DNA from: Sulfuricurvum kujiense DSM 16994
GTDB taxonomy: Bacteria > Campylobacterota > Campylobacteria > Campylobacterales > Sulfurimonadaceae
Direction: 5' to 3'
Length of the DNA stretch: 64,000 bases
Assembly: GCF_000183725.1 (NCBI RefSeq)
Contig: NC_014762.1
Coordinates: 1,674,001-1,738,000, forward strand
In this document: positions 17,381-26,039 of the stretch, one piece after another
How positions within the stretch are numbered: position 1 is the stretch's first letter
Layout of the letters: each line of letters begins with the position of its first letter
Program-made: the position numbers and the translations under genes
Notes under the pieces: generated by a model
Database searches by the model: none
The model's input: only the letters and a program-made list of their open reading frames with translations
What the model was told of the DNA's origin: nothing

Positions 17381-17573
17381 GTTGATTTGTATTTATTTTG
17401 CATTTTCTTTCCCATACTTTGAACTCTTCAATTGGATAAAGTACTTTGCCTTTATCTGAACCAATTTTCAAATAAATAGGCCCTCTCCTACGTTTTCTCC
17501 ATGTACGTAGTGTATTACGTGAAATCCCTAATATTTGAGATAACTCAGTTTCTGAATAATATTTTTTTTCCAT
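17361..17573 (-). CDS. MerR/AlpA-type small DNA-binding protein
   Basis: A 70-residue HTH_17-type protein (SETELSQILGISRNTLRTWRKRRRGPIYLKIG) ending in a wing that reaches VLYPIEEFKVWE. This is the excisionase-like fold, and it is a second such protein in the island. The ATG at 17573 has a GAGG site; an ATG at 17609 has none. Its end overlaps the repressor gene tail-to-tail. It stands just upstream of the BREX operon on the opposite strand and could regulate it. Confidence 0.72.
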   Translation of the reverse strand: MEKKYYSETELSQILGISRNTLRTWRKRRRGPIYLKIGSDKGKVLYPIEEFKVWERKCKINTNQLTLEIS

Positions 17574-17723
17574 ATTTTTAGCCTCAATTAACAGTTTGAA
17601 AATATTCAAAAATCAAACAATATCCGTTATTCAATAATATTTTTTCGTCTTTTAATCCCTTTTAAATACAACAGCTCGTATAATCTCTTAACTTCTAAAA
17701 CAAGCAAATATTTTCGGAGCATT

Positions 17724-18341
17724 ATGGATTACCAACTTTCGATGACAGCGGCGACGCTCAGATATCACGAAGCGAAAATCGTCGCGGAACTGTTTATCGA
17801 AACACGTAATTGGAGTGTTGTTGAAAACCGGGTGCTCGGTGACAATCTCCTCCAAAAATCGACCTCTGCAACGGCCAAAAGAGAGTTTGGCGAGTTGAAA
17901 CACCGCCTCTCGACCCTTTCGGATGCAACCCTTCGTGCTTTTGGTACGGACGATTTGAACGAGCTCAAATATCTGGCCTTTTTGTCCTGCGTCAAGTATT
18001 ACCGCCTCCTCAACGACTTTATGATCGAAGTGGTTCGTAACAAGATCCAAACGTTTGATTACCAGATCCTCGAAAGCGACTGGGTCAACTTCATCGAATC
18101 GAAAAAAGCGCACGTCCCGAAAATCGGCCAATCTTCCGAAACAACCCTCAAAAAAATCCGTCAAGTGATCTTCAAAATGCTCTCCGATGCGGGGATCATT
18201 GACGATATCAAACATCGCATCATCCAGCCGCCGCTCCTTAGCCGTGAATTCCAAAGTATCGTCTGTCGCGAGAGCCCACAGTTGCTCGCCGCTTTCTTGC
18301 TCTCCGACACCGATATCACAAAAGCCTGTGAGGAGGTTTGA
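17724..18341 (+). CDS. brxA: BREX protein BrxA
   Basis: First gene of the type 1 BREX phage-defence operon. The 205-residue product matches the BrxA (DUF1819) family in length and in its helical, NusB-like appearance (TAATLRYHEAKIVAELFIETRNW near the start). BrxA binds DNA in studied systems. A CGGAG site precedes the ATG, and the stop overlaps brxB. Base composition rises clearly from here to brxL, apart from the cargo region, compared with the AT-rich island genes upstream. Confidence 0.92.
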   Translation: MDYQLSMTAATLRYHEAKIVAELFIETRNWSVVENRVLGDNLLQKSTSATAKREFGELKHRLSTLSDATLRAFGTDDLNELKYLAFLSCVKYYRLLNDFMIEVVRNKIQTFDYQILESDWVNFIESKKAHVPKIGQSSETTLKKIRQVIFKMLSDAGIIDDIKHRIIQPPLLSREFQSIVCRESPQLLAAFLLSDTDITKACEEV

Positions 18342-18940
18342 TGAGTCCTGACGTCATCAAAAAGAAATTCGACCATATTTACGCCCAGGTTTCCACTCCT
18401 CAGTTCTTACGGATGGAAGCGCTTGGCGGGGAAGTACCATTTTTCATCACCTCATACGATCAGCGCAACGCCGATGTGATCGATCAGGAGATCGGCCGAC
18501 TGGCCAGCCGAATGCGGATGGAGGGAATATCGGTGGCACTGATCGATCTCTTTGACGTTGTGATCGCTATCCTCGAAGAAAAAGAGCTCCTTGGTCCCAT
18601 CCTCGAAACCGAAGCGGATCTAGCCAAAGACGAACTCTTCGACCTTTTCTCTGGAGCGCTCGATGTACACACGTACCTTGTCCCGAAAATCGAGGAACTG
18701 ATCCGGGAAAAAGGGGATGCCCAGATCGTCTTTCTCACCGGGATCGGAGCAGTATACCCCTATATCCGCTCTCACATCATCCTGAACAATCTCCAAAACG
18801 CCATCAAACACATCCCGACGCTGATGTTTTTCCCGGGCGTTTACAACACCGTCTCGCTCAGCCTCTTCGGACGGCTCAAAGACGACAACTACTACCGTGC
18901 ATTCAATCTCGATACACTCAACCTCAAGGAACGTAAATGA
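18341..18940 (+). CDS. brxB: BREX protein BrxB
   Basis: DUF1788 family, 199 residues, a small BREX component of unresolved biochemical role. Recognised from its position and from segments such as VIFLTGIGAVYPYIRSHIILNNLQ and PTLMFFPGVYN near the C-terminus. The ATG at 18341 has an AGGAGG site and overlaps the brxA stop; brxC in turn starts inside the brxB stop. Translational coupling along the operon suggests fixed stoichiometry. Confidence 0.92.
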   Translation: MSPDVIKKKFDHIYAQVSTPQFLRMEALGGEVPFFITSYDQRNADVIDQEIGRLASRMRMEGISVALIDLFDVVIAILEEKELLGPILETEADLAKDELFDLFSGALDVHTYLVPKIEELIREKGDAQIVFLTGIGAVYPYIRSHIILNNLQNAIKHIPTLMFFPGVYNTVSLSLFGRLKDDNYYRAFNLDTLNLKERK

Positions 18941-21900
18941 TCATCGAAACGCTGTTTAAAAAGCCTATCACCCGAAACATCGAAGGGGTGGTAAAAGCCG
19001 ATAACGACGATCTCGAAGCGATACGCCAGGAGGTCGAAGAATACGTCGTCACCAACGAGCTCAATGCCCGCTTGGACGATTTTTTTCGCGTCTACGCTTC
19101 TTCCATCACCAAACCCACCGCCGATAACGGCGTCTGGATCTCGGGCTTTTTCGGATCGGGTAAATCGCATTTGCTCAAAATTCTCTCCTACATCCTCAGC
19201 AACAAATCGCTGGAAAACGAACAGATCGCCAAAATCTTCGAAGAAAAGATCGCCAAAGAGGACTTTGAACTACGCGGCAACATCAACAAATCGCTCTCCA
19301 TCGCCGCCGAGACGATCCTCTTTAACATCGACCAGAAAGCCGAAAGCCTCACCGTCGCCCACCAGGACGACAAACTCCTCAGTGTGTTTTTGAAAGTCTT
19401 CAACGATCACCGGGGCTACTACGGTAAATTCCCCTTTATCGCCGCATTCGAAGCAATGCTCGATGACGCGGGAGAGTATGGGCGTTTTAAAGAGCTCTTT
19501 TTTCAGGCCAAAAATGTGACGTGGGACAAAGCGCGCGAAACCCTCGCCCTCTACAAAGCTCCCGCAGCCGAAGCGCTCAGCGCGGTGAAAAATATCCCCA
19601 TCGAGGATGCCAAACGCTACATCGACGGCCTCAAAGAGGATTACAAAATCTCGATCGAGGATTTCGCGATCGAGGTGGCCCGTTACATCGAGCGCAAAGG
19701 GGACGGCTTCCACCTCATTTTCTGTGTGGATGAGATCGGGCAGTACATCGGGGATAACACCAAGCTGATGCTCAACCTCCAGACTATCGTCGAATCGCTC
19801 GCGACCAAGACCAACGGCCAATCGTGGGTCATCGTCACCAGCCAAGCCGACATCGACTCACTCCTCGAAAACCGAGACGACAAACTCTCCAACGACTTCT
19901 CCAAGATTATGGGAAGGTTCAAGGTCAAAATCAACCTCACCTCCAAAGACGCCGACGAAGTGATCCAGAAGCGTCTTTTGGACAAAAATGACGAAGCCTG
20001 CACCCTGCTGGGCGAAACGTACACGCGTGTGCAGAACACCCTGCGTTCGATCATCCATTTCGAGAACCGCCAGTACGGCGATTACAAAGATGCCAGCCAC
20101 TTCATCGCCACCTATCCGTTCATCCCCTACCAGTTCTCCCTCTTCGGACAGTCGATCCGAGGCCTCTCGTCGCACGGCGCGTTTCAGGGAGCGCACCAGT
20201 CCGTCGGTGAGCGTAGTATGCTCGGCGTCTTCCAGGATGTCGTCAAAAGCGTCGCCTCGGATTCGACCGACTCGCTGGTGAGCTACGACAAATTCTTCGA
20301 CGGCCTCAAACAAACGATCAAAGGGGAGATCCAGACCAGCATCCTTCTGGCGGAAAACCATCTGAACGATCCGTTTGCCCTGCGGGTACTCAAAGTCCTC
20401 TTTATGGTCAAATATGTCAAGGGCTTCACCCCGACGGTCGATTCGATCTCGACGCTGATGGTCGATTCGTTCGACGTCAACATCGCCAGTCTCAAAGAGG
20501 AGATCCTCCGCGCCCTGACCAAACTGACCGATCAGGTCTACATCCAGAAAATCGGCGACAGCTACGAGTTTCTCACCGACAAAGAAAAAGACATCGAGAA
20601 CGAGATCAAAGAGACTCAGTGCCCCGAATCGGAGATCACCAAAGAGCTCGCCGACTGGGTGTTCGATGACATTATCCGCGTCAGCAAGCTCCGTTTCGAA
20701 GCCAACCGAAACGACTACCCGTTCGAGAAAAAGATGGACGGAAACCGGGTCAAGGGGAAAGAAGAGAACATCGTCATCCACATTATGACGCCGCTGGGCT
20801 CTGCCGACTATCCCGAAGACCGCCTCATCCACTACACGATGGCGAACAAAGAGATCGTATTCCTCCTCGAACCCAACCGGCAGTTTGAAAAAGACCTCCG
20901 CCTCTATGTGCAGACCAAAAAATTCCTCCCGCAGAAGATGTCGGCATCGCTGAGCGAAACCGACAAGCTCCTGCTGGCTTCCAAACAGACCCAGAACACC
21001 CAGCGGCGCACCAAACTGATCGAGTCTCTCAAAGCGATGATGGAAGAGAGCCGGGTCTATTTCAACGGCGCACCGATCCAAATCACCGCCAAAGAAGCAA
21101 AAAACCGCGTCGAAGCGGCGTTCAATCAGGCTATCACCTCCATCTTCCCTCAGATCACGATGCTGCGCAAAAACTACTCCGAAGACGACATCAAAGCCGC
21201 CCTGTTCAATCAGGGGGATCTGGGATTTGGCGATGAGACGATGAACGAAGCCGAAAACGAGATCTTTATGAAGCTCTCCCGCGCCAAAGCGGAGCATAAA
21301 ACCCTCACCATCACCGCCATCATCTCCCTCTTCGAAGACCGCCCCTACGGCTGGTACCAAAACGCGATCCTGACCCTGCTCGCTTCACTCTTTACACGCG
21401 GAAAGATCGAACTGCGCCAGAATGCTCCGCTGGAGCGCAACGAAGCGTTCAAAGCCCTCACCAACAGCCGCGACCATACCAGCACGACTGTATCGGTCAC
21501 CAAACAGATCGACGATGCGCGCCTGCGCAAAATCCGATCGATCGCCACCGAGATTTTCCCAGATATCGCTGCGGGTGCTTCGGCCAAAGATCTCTATGCC
21601 CAGACACGCCAGGCCGCCCAGAGCCTGGTCGCACGACTCGAATCGTTCGTGAGTTCCTACTCCTATCCCTTTTTAGCCTCGCTTTCCGATGGAATCGTCC
21701 TCTTCACCCAACTCTCAAAAGTCGATATGGACGACTTTTTTGACTTTATGGAGAACCGCCAGGACGATCTTCTCGATGCCAAAGAGGACACCATCGAACC
21801 GATCCTGGAGTTCTTCAACGGATCGAAATTCGAGATTTACAAACGGATCGGCGAATTCCTCCGCGACAACACGGACAACCTCAAATCGATCACCGATCCG

Positions 21901-22428
21901 AAGCTCAATGACCTCTACGCGCTGATGAAAGACGAAAAACCCTACGCCGGATCCAAAATCCAGCTCGCCAACGAATCGCTCCAGTCGCTTCACGCCGCCA
22001 TCAATGCCCAGATCGATGCTGCCCGTACCCAAACCAATGCAGCGATAGAGGAGAAAATTTCCTTTATCAGCTCACGCGAGGATTTCGCCACCCTCTCGCC
22101 CGATGAGAAACATCAGGTCCTCTCGCCGCTCCTTGCACGCCAAAAGAGCCTCCAAAACCTCCGCCAGATCGATTCGATCCGCTACCAGGGTTCCGAAGAG
22201 TCTCTGGGCAAACTCATCAGCGACGCACTGGAACTGATCCCCGAACTCCTCCCGCCGCCTCCGGGCGGAATCCCGAGTGCTCCGAGAAAACAGGTGGTTC
22301 GTCTCTCGTCGATCAATCCAAAAACCCGCTCCACCCTCACCACGGCCGGGGACGTCGAAGAGTACGTTTCCGCCCTGCGTGCCAAGCTCCTCGAAGCGAT
22401 CGAAGCGGAAAAAGAGGTAATCCTGTGA
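18937..22428 (+). CDS. brxC: BREX ATPase BrxC
   Basis: Large AAA-type ATPase of the BREX complex, 1163 residues, a usual length. Walker A is GFFGSGKS at 70-77; a FCVDEIGQYIG segment (about 264-274) gives Walker B. The rest is helical with coiled segments. BrxC is needed for phage exclusion and, in some systems, host methylation. It overlaps brxB by 4 bases and pglX by 4 bases. The 500-residue frame on the opposite strand is a composition artefact. Confidence 0.95.
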   Translation: MIIETLFKKPITRNIEGVVKADNDDLEAIRQEVEEYVVTNELNARLDDFFRVYASSITKPTADNGVWISGFFGSGKSHLLKILSYILSNKSLENEQIAKIFEEKIAKEDFELRGNINKSLSIAAETILFNIDQKAESLTVAHQDDKLLSVFLKVFNDHRGYYGKFPFIAAFEAMLDDAGEYGRFKELFFQAKNVTWDKARETLALYKAPAAEALSAVKNIPIEDAKRYIDGLKEDYKISIEDFAIEVARYIERKGDGFHLIFCVDEIGQYIGDNTKLMLNLQTIVESLATKTNGQSWVIVTSQADIDSLLENRDDKLSNDFSKIMGRFKVKINLTSKDADEVIQKRLLDKNDEACTLLGETYTRVQNTLRSIIHFENRQYGDYKDASHFIATYPFIPYQFSLFGQSIRGLSSHGAFQGAHQSVGERSMLGVFQDVVKSVASDSTDSLVSYDKFFDGLKQTIKGEIQTSILLAENHLNDPFALRVLKVLFMVKYVKGFTPTVDSISTLMVDSFDVNIASLKEEILRALTKLTDQVYIQKIGDSYEFLTDKEKDIENEIKETQCPESEITKELADWVFDDIIRVSKLRFEANRNDYPFEKKMDGNRVKGKEENIVIHIMTPLGSADYPEDRLIHYTMANKEIVFLLEPNRQFEKDLRLYVQTKKFLPQKMSASLSETDKLLLASKQTQNTQRRTKLIESLKAMMEESRVYFNGAPIQITAKEAKNRVEAAFNQAITSIFPQITMLRKNYSEDDIKAALFNQGDLGFGDETMNEAENEIFMKLSRAKAEHKTLTITAIISLFEDRPYGWYQNAILTLLASLFTRGKIELRQNAPLERNEAFKALTNSRDHTSTTVSVTKQIDDARLRKIRSIATEIFPDIAAGASAKDLYAQTRQAAQSLVARLESFVSSYSYPFLASLSDGIVLFTQLSKVDMDDFFDFMENRQDDLLDAKEDTIEPILEFFNGSKFEIYKRIGEFLRDNTDNLKSITDPKLNDLYALMKDEKPYAGSKIQLANESLQSLHAAINAQIDAARTQTNAAIEEKISFISSREDFATLSPDEKHQVLSPLLARQKSLQNLRQIDSIRYQGSEESLGKLISDALELIPELLPPPPGGIPSAPRKQVVRLSSINPKTRSTLTTAGDVEEYVSALRAKLLEAIEAEKEVIL

Positions 22429-24011
22429 ACAAATCCAAGCTCAAATCCTTCGCCGCCTCGATGCGGCGCGATCTGATGGATGCGGTACGTGCCAAAGCCG
22501 ACTACATCCTCTCACACGACATCGATGAGCTCCCGCCGAAGTTCTATGACCACCGTGACAAGATCGCCACCCTGGCGAAACTGGTCCAGACCACCGGCAA
22601 AGAAGAGGTCGTCGAGCGGATCGCCTACATCTGGTTCAACCGCCTCATCGCTCTGCGTTTTATGGACGCCGCTCTAATCAACGAAATCGCCGTCGTCTCA
22701 CCCATCGAGAGACAAAGCCTCCCTCAGCTCTACAACGAAGTCCGCGCCGGTCACGTCCCGGAGGGGTACACGTTTGATCGGACCAAATTCTTCGATCTCA
22801 TCGATGGCAAGATCCAAAGCTCCGATCCCGAGAACGAAGCCTACGCGATGCTCTTCATCGCCGCGTGTAACGCGTGGCACGAGCACCTCCCCTTTATGTT
22901 CGAGAAAATCGCCGACTATACCGAGCTTTTAATCCCCGATGACCTGCTGGGAGCCGCATCTCTGCGCGCCCGGGTCGTCGATGCGCTGGAAGCGGAGGAT
23001 TGTCAGGACGTCGAGGTGATCGGATGGCTCTATCAGTTCTACATCGGCGAGAAAAAAGACGCCGCGATGGCCAAAAAAGGGAAATACAACACGAGCGAAA
23101 TCCCCGCCGTCACCCAGCTCTTCACCCCAGACTGGATCGTCCGCTATCTGGTCGAGAACTCACTGGGACGTATCTGGATGGCGAGTCGCCCGAATTCGAA
23201 GCTTCGTGAATCGATGCGCTATTACGTCGAACACGACGATGCCACGACCCCGATCACCGTCAGCTCCGTAGAAGAGCTCACCCTCCTCGACCCCTGCTGC
23301 GGCAGCGGCCATATGCTCACTTATGCCTACGATCTGCTCGAAAAGATCTACGAGGAGGAAGGCTATCCCAAAAGCGACATCCCCGGACTCATCCTCACCC
23401 ACAACCTCTACGGCTGCGACCTGGACGAGCGGGCGGCATCATTGGCGGCGTTTGCCCTCACGATGAAAGCGCGTCTCTCCCACCGCCGGTTTTTTCGCAA
23501 ATCGGTACGCCCCAATATCGTCGAGCTTCTCCCCTACGATGACGATCGGTTCGCCAACATCAAAGACCTCGGTTCTCTCATTCGTCTCAAACCCTCGACG
23601 GCCAAACTCGATGAGGGGGTTTTCGCCTACTCTAACCGCGAATTCACCCTCCAGGAACGGATCCTCGGCGGTGATTTCCACTGCGTCGTGACCAACCCGC
23701 CGTATATGGGGGGAAAGGGGATGAATACGGTTCTGGCCGATTTCGTCAAAAAGCAGTACCCTGATTCCAAAGCCGACCTGTTCGCGTGTTTTATCGAGAG
23801 GTCATTGGATCTGACCAAGAGCGGAGGCTACGCGGCGGCGGTGACGATGCACTCGTGGATGTTCCTGAGCAGCTACGAAGCGCTCCGTGTCAAGCTCCTC
23901 GAAAACCATCAGATCGATACGCTGGTCCATCTGGGAGCCAGAGCGTTTGAGGAGATCGGTGGAGAAGTGGTGCAGACGGTGGCGTTTGTGTTGCAGAGAG
24001 GAAATAAATGA
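22425..24011 (+). CDS. pglX: BREX adenine methyltransferase PglX, N-terminal half
   Basis: Carries the catalytic part of PglX, which marks host DNA at N6 of adenine in the BREX site. SAM-binding motif I is DPCCGSGH at 289-296, and the catalytic NPPY is at 424-427, followed by MGGKGMN. The frame begins with GTG (AGAGG site, overlapping brxC) and ends cleanly after FVLQRGNK with TGA. In intact PglX the chain would continue directly into the part found at 27263. A 3.25 kb block of other genes separates the halves, so activity would need assembly of two polypeptides or may be lost. Confidence 0.9.
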   Translation: MNKSKLKSFAASMRRDLMDAVRAKADYILSHDIDELPPKFYDHRDKIATLAKLVQTTGKEEVVERIAYIWFNRLIALRFMDAALINEIAVVSPIERQSLPQLYNEVRAGHVPEGYTFDRTKFFDLIDGKIQSSDPENEAYAMLFIAACNAWHEHLPFMFEKIADYTELLIPDDLLGAASLRARVVDALEAEDCQDVEVIGWLYQFYIGEKKDAAMAKKGKYNTSEIPAVTQLFTPDWIVRYLVENSLGRIWMASRPNSKLRESMRYYVEHDDATTPITVSSVEELTLLDPCCGSGHMLTYAYDLLEKIYEEEGYPKSDIPGLILTHNLYGCDLDERAASLAAFALTMKARLSHRRFFRKSVRPNIVELLPYDDDRFANIKDLGSLIRLKPSTAKLDEGVFAYSNREFTLQERILGGDFHCVVTNPPYMGGKGMNTVLADFVKKQYPDSKADLFACFIERSLDLTKSGGYAAAVTMHSWMFLSSYEALRVKLLENHQIDTLVHLGARAFEEIGGEVVQTVAFVLQRGNK

Positions 24012-24331
24012 CAAAAGTGGAAAGAGAACTCTTAGGTAAACGAATATCCAACATCATCAAGCAATCTAAAGAAGATTGGCAAGAGTTGAAAGAGCAAATA
24101 TATGCTCAGGGCTATCAATCATACTATACCTGTCAGAAACAATTCGAATACCCAATAAAAATGCTGATTCGAAAGTTGTCACCAGATGAAGCGCAATTAT
24201 TGATTAATGAATGGAAAAGCAGAAGGGAAAGAATACAATTTGATAATGACGAAGACTATTTGAAACGATATGAAGCCTATATAATGGAAGAACTTGTTTC
24301 AAGAGCTTCAAAAGCCACCTACTATATGTGA
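24008..24331 (+). CDS. Unknown 107-residue protein, cargo inside pglX
   Basis: Helical, charged protein (RISNIIKQSKEDWQELKEQIYAQGY, then SPDEAQLLINEWKSRRERIQ). No known domain. Its ATG overlaps the stop of the PglX N-half (ATGA), so it is translated from the BREX message. Base composition drops sharply at this gene compared with pglX. Together with the next two genes it forms the first cargo module; antitoxin, adaptor or sensor roles are all possible. Confidence 0.7.
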   Translation: MTKVERELLGKRISNIIKQSKEDWQELKEQIYAQGYQSYYTCQKQFEYPIKMLIRKLSPDEAQLLINEWKSRRERIQFDNDEDYLKRYEAYIMEELVSRASKATYYM

Positions 24332-25486
24332 ATGATCGATGAATCAAAAAAATGGAAATTTGAAGGGAATCCAATGGTCAAATTAATCATAACTTTTGGT
24401 GCAACGGATGGTAAAAAAACTTTCAAGACCAAAGATGAATTGTTAAACTTTCTAAGCGATCAAAAAAGCTTTTGGCAAACCTTTTTTAGCGGTTCACAAC
24501 ATCCTACAAACACCTTTAATAGCCATATTGGCAGTCAAATCGATAGAATGGTTCAAAATGCGAACGCCATCAATGAAACCAATGATTCACAAAGTCAAAA
24601 CAGCTTAAATTACATATCAAATCTATTCGCTGAAGCAACTATCATTTACAGTGAAAGCAAGTCTGCTAAATTTGTTCAACAAGTCGCACAAAAAGATCAA
24701 AACTTTGCACGTTACCTTGTAGGATACTTTACTAAGCAACTTTACAGCTATACGAACGATCCAACAGCTTTCCGTGCAATCTTTGAAGGGATGAAATTCG
24801 ATAGTGGTATTACGTCGAATATTGATGCCGAAAAAGAAGCCCTCGGTTCGCTCAAATCTGAATGGGATGATAATCTGACAGCATTAAAAAATGCATTTGA
24901 AGCAGCCCATGGTCAAGTCGTTCAAACTCAAGACACACTCACTACGTACTACACCAATCTCCAAACACAATTCGATGAATTCAAAACTACAAAAGAAAAT
25001 GAGTTTAAGAGTGTTATCGAAACCTATGACCAAAAATTAGCACTTCAAGCACCTGTAGAATATTGGAAAAATAGAAGTATGTGGAGTTATAGAATAGCTG
25101 GGGGATTAGGAGTTTTATTTTTTATTGCCATATGGATCATACTTGCAAATTTTGAACCTATCGCAAAAGATGTTGCAGCTGGACTGACCAATAAAGACTA
25201 TTATCCACTCATTCAATTTGCATCAATAACTGTTGTAGCGATATGGATGCTTCGTATTATCGTCAAAATCTTCTATAGCAAGCTCCATCTGGCAGAAGAA
25301 GCCAAAGAAAAAGAGATGTTTATCAAAACGTATCTCTCTATGCTAAGAGAATCGAATGGCATAAAAGATGAAAGTGATCGTCACTTGATTTTGCAGTCTA
25401 TTTTTGCGCCATCCAAAAATGGGATTATCCAAGACGATGGGTTGCCGATGAATGTGATCGAAAATATCGTCAAAGCGAGAAGTTAA
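24332..25486 (+). CDS. DUF6161-like membrane protein with coiled coil
   Basis: A 384-residue protein. The N-terminal soluble domain (1-190) is followed by a long coiled coil (about 190-230), then two membrane segments (about 250-275 and 290-310), and a cytoplasmic tail with MFIKTYLSMLRE and RHLILQSIFAPSKNGIIQDDGLP. The layout matches what I recall of DUF6161. The start abuts the previous stop (TGAATG); an ATG at 24374 has a better site (AAGGGA). Paired with a HEPN protein, it could be a membrane sensor or effector of a defence module. Confidence 0.65.
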   Translation: MIDESKKWKFEGNPMVKLIITFGATDGKKTFKTKDELLNFLSDQKSFWQTFFSGSQHPTNTFNSHIGSQIDRMVQNANAINETNDSQSQNSLNYISNLFAEATIIYSESKSAKFVQQVAQKDQNFARYLVGYFTKQLYSYTNDPTAFRAIFEGMKFDSGITSNIDAEKEALGSLKSEWDDNLTALKNAFEAAHGQVVQTQDTLTTYYTNLQTQFDEFKTTKENEFKSVIETYDQKLALQAPVEYWKNRSMWSYRIAGGLGVLFFIAIWIILANFEPIAKDVAAGLTNKDYYPLIQFASITVVAIWMLRIIVKIFYSKLHLAEEAKEKEMFIKTYLSMLRESNGIKDESDRHLILQSIFAPSKNGIIQDDGLPMNVIENIVKARS

Positions 25487-25488
25487 CA

Positions 25489-25959
25489 ATGGGGCATTAT
25501 CCAGAAGAAAAATCTGAGTTTATTCGAGAATTTTTCAAACGCACGCTGCATAACCTGCACATCTATTTGGAAGATCAACAAAACAGTAAATTTCGTTATC
25601 CATACGACGTCACACAAACCATCAATTCTTTTTTAGGCTTGATCGTCTTTTTACAAGATTCAGATATAGTTTTCACCCAAGAACTAGAAGATTTCGTTGA
25701 AGCACATCTCCCAATTCAATGGACTTGTTTTGATGGTAATAACGGTTTGGAAGAGCACAATTTCCGAAACTATCTCAAACGACTTAGAAACGCCGTTTCA
25801 CATCGTAAAATCAAATCGATTCCTGATCAGAATAATGAAATTATGGCCCTTGAATTTAGAGATGGCAAAAATGGTGGATGCTTCTGCGCTAAATTGTCTG
25901 TTGAATCCGTCAATCTTCTCATCACATTACTCTCGCGCAATATATTAGGAGCCCAATAA
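25489..25959 (+). CDS. HEPN-family putative RNase
   Basis: A 156-residue helical protein with the HEPN catalytic signature R-x4-H at 100-105 (RNAVSH). It resembles the pEK499_p136 type of HEPN proteins. HEPN RNases are common toxins and abortive-infection effectors. It follows the DUF6161-like gene by 2 bp, and its TAA overlaps the ATG of a short pglX-like leader. Nuclease activity and partner are inferred; the neighbour with two membrane segments is the best candidate for control. Confidence 0.72.
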   Translation: MGHYPEEKSEFIREFFKRTLHNLHIYLEDQQNSKFRYPYDVTQTINSFLGLIVFLQDSDIVFTQELEDFVEAHLPIQWTCFDGNNGLEEHNFRNYLKRLRNAVSHRKIKSIPDQNNEIMALEFRDGKNGGCFCAKLSVESVNLLITLLSRNILGAQ

Positions 25960-26039
25960 TGCTCACATTTATCCGCCTAACTGACGACAGCGACGATAAA
26001 GGCAAACTCGAAGTTATACTCAAGGTTGTTTCATTATGA
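25959..26039 (+). pseudogene. Relic of a second pglX C-half 5' end
   Basis: A 26-codon frame begins MLTFIRLTDDSDDKGKLE, closely matching the start of the PglX C-half at 27263 (MATYIRLTDYKDSDTKE), and then ends at a TGA overlapping the next ATG. It has its own AGGAG site. It is best read as the stump of a former pglX C-half truncated when the KAP gene and a new C-half arrived. It may now serve as a translated leader that couples the HEPN and KAP genes. Confidence 0.72.

Noticed and set aside
19858-21360. A 500-codon open frame on the minus strand opposite brxC
   Set aside because: It lies wholly within brxC, whose protein is a clear family member. The antisense product is Phe/Val/Asp/Gly-rich, as expected for an antisense reading of GC-rich coding DNA, and no ribosome site or domain supports it.
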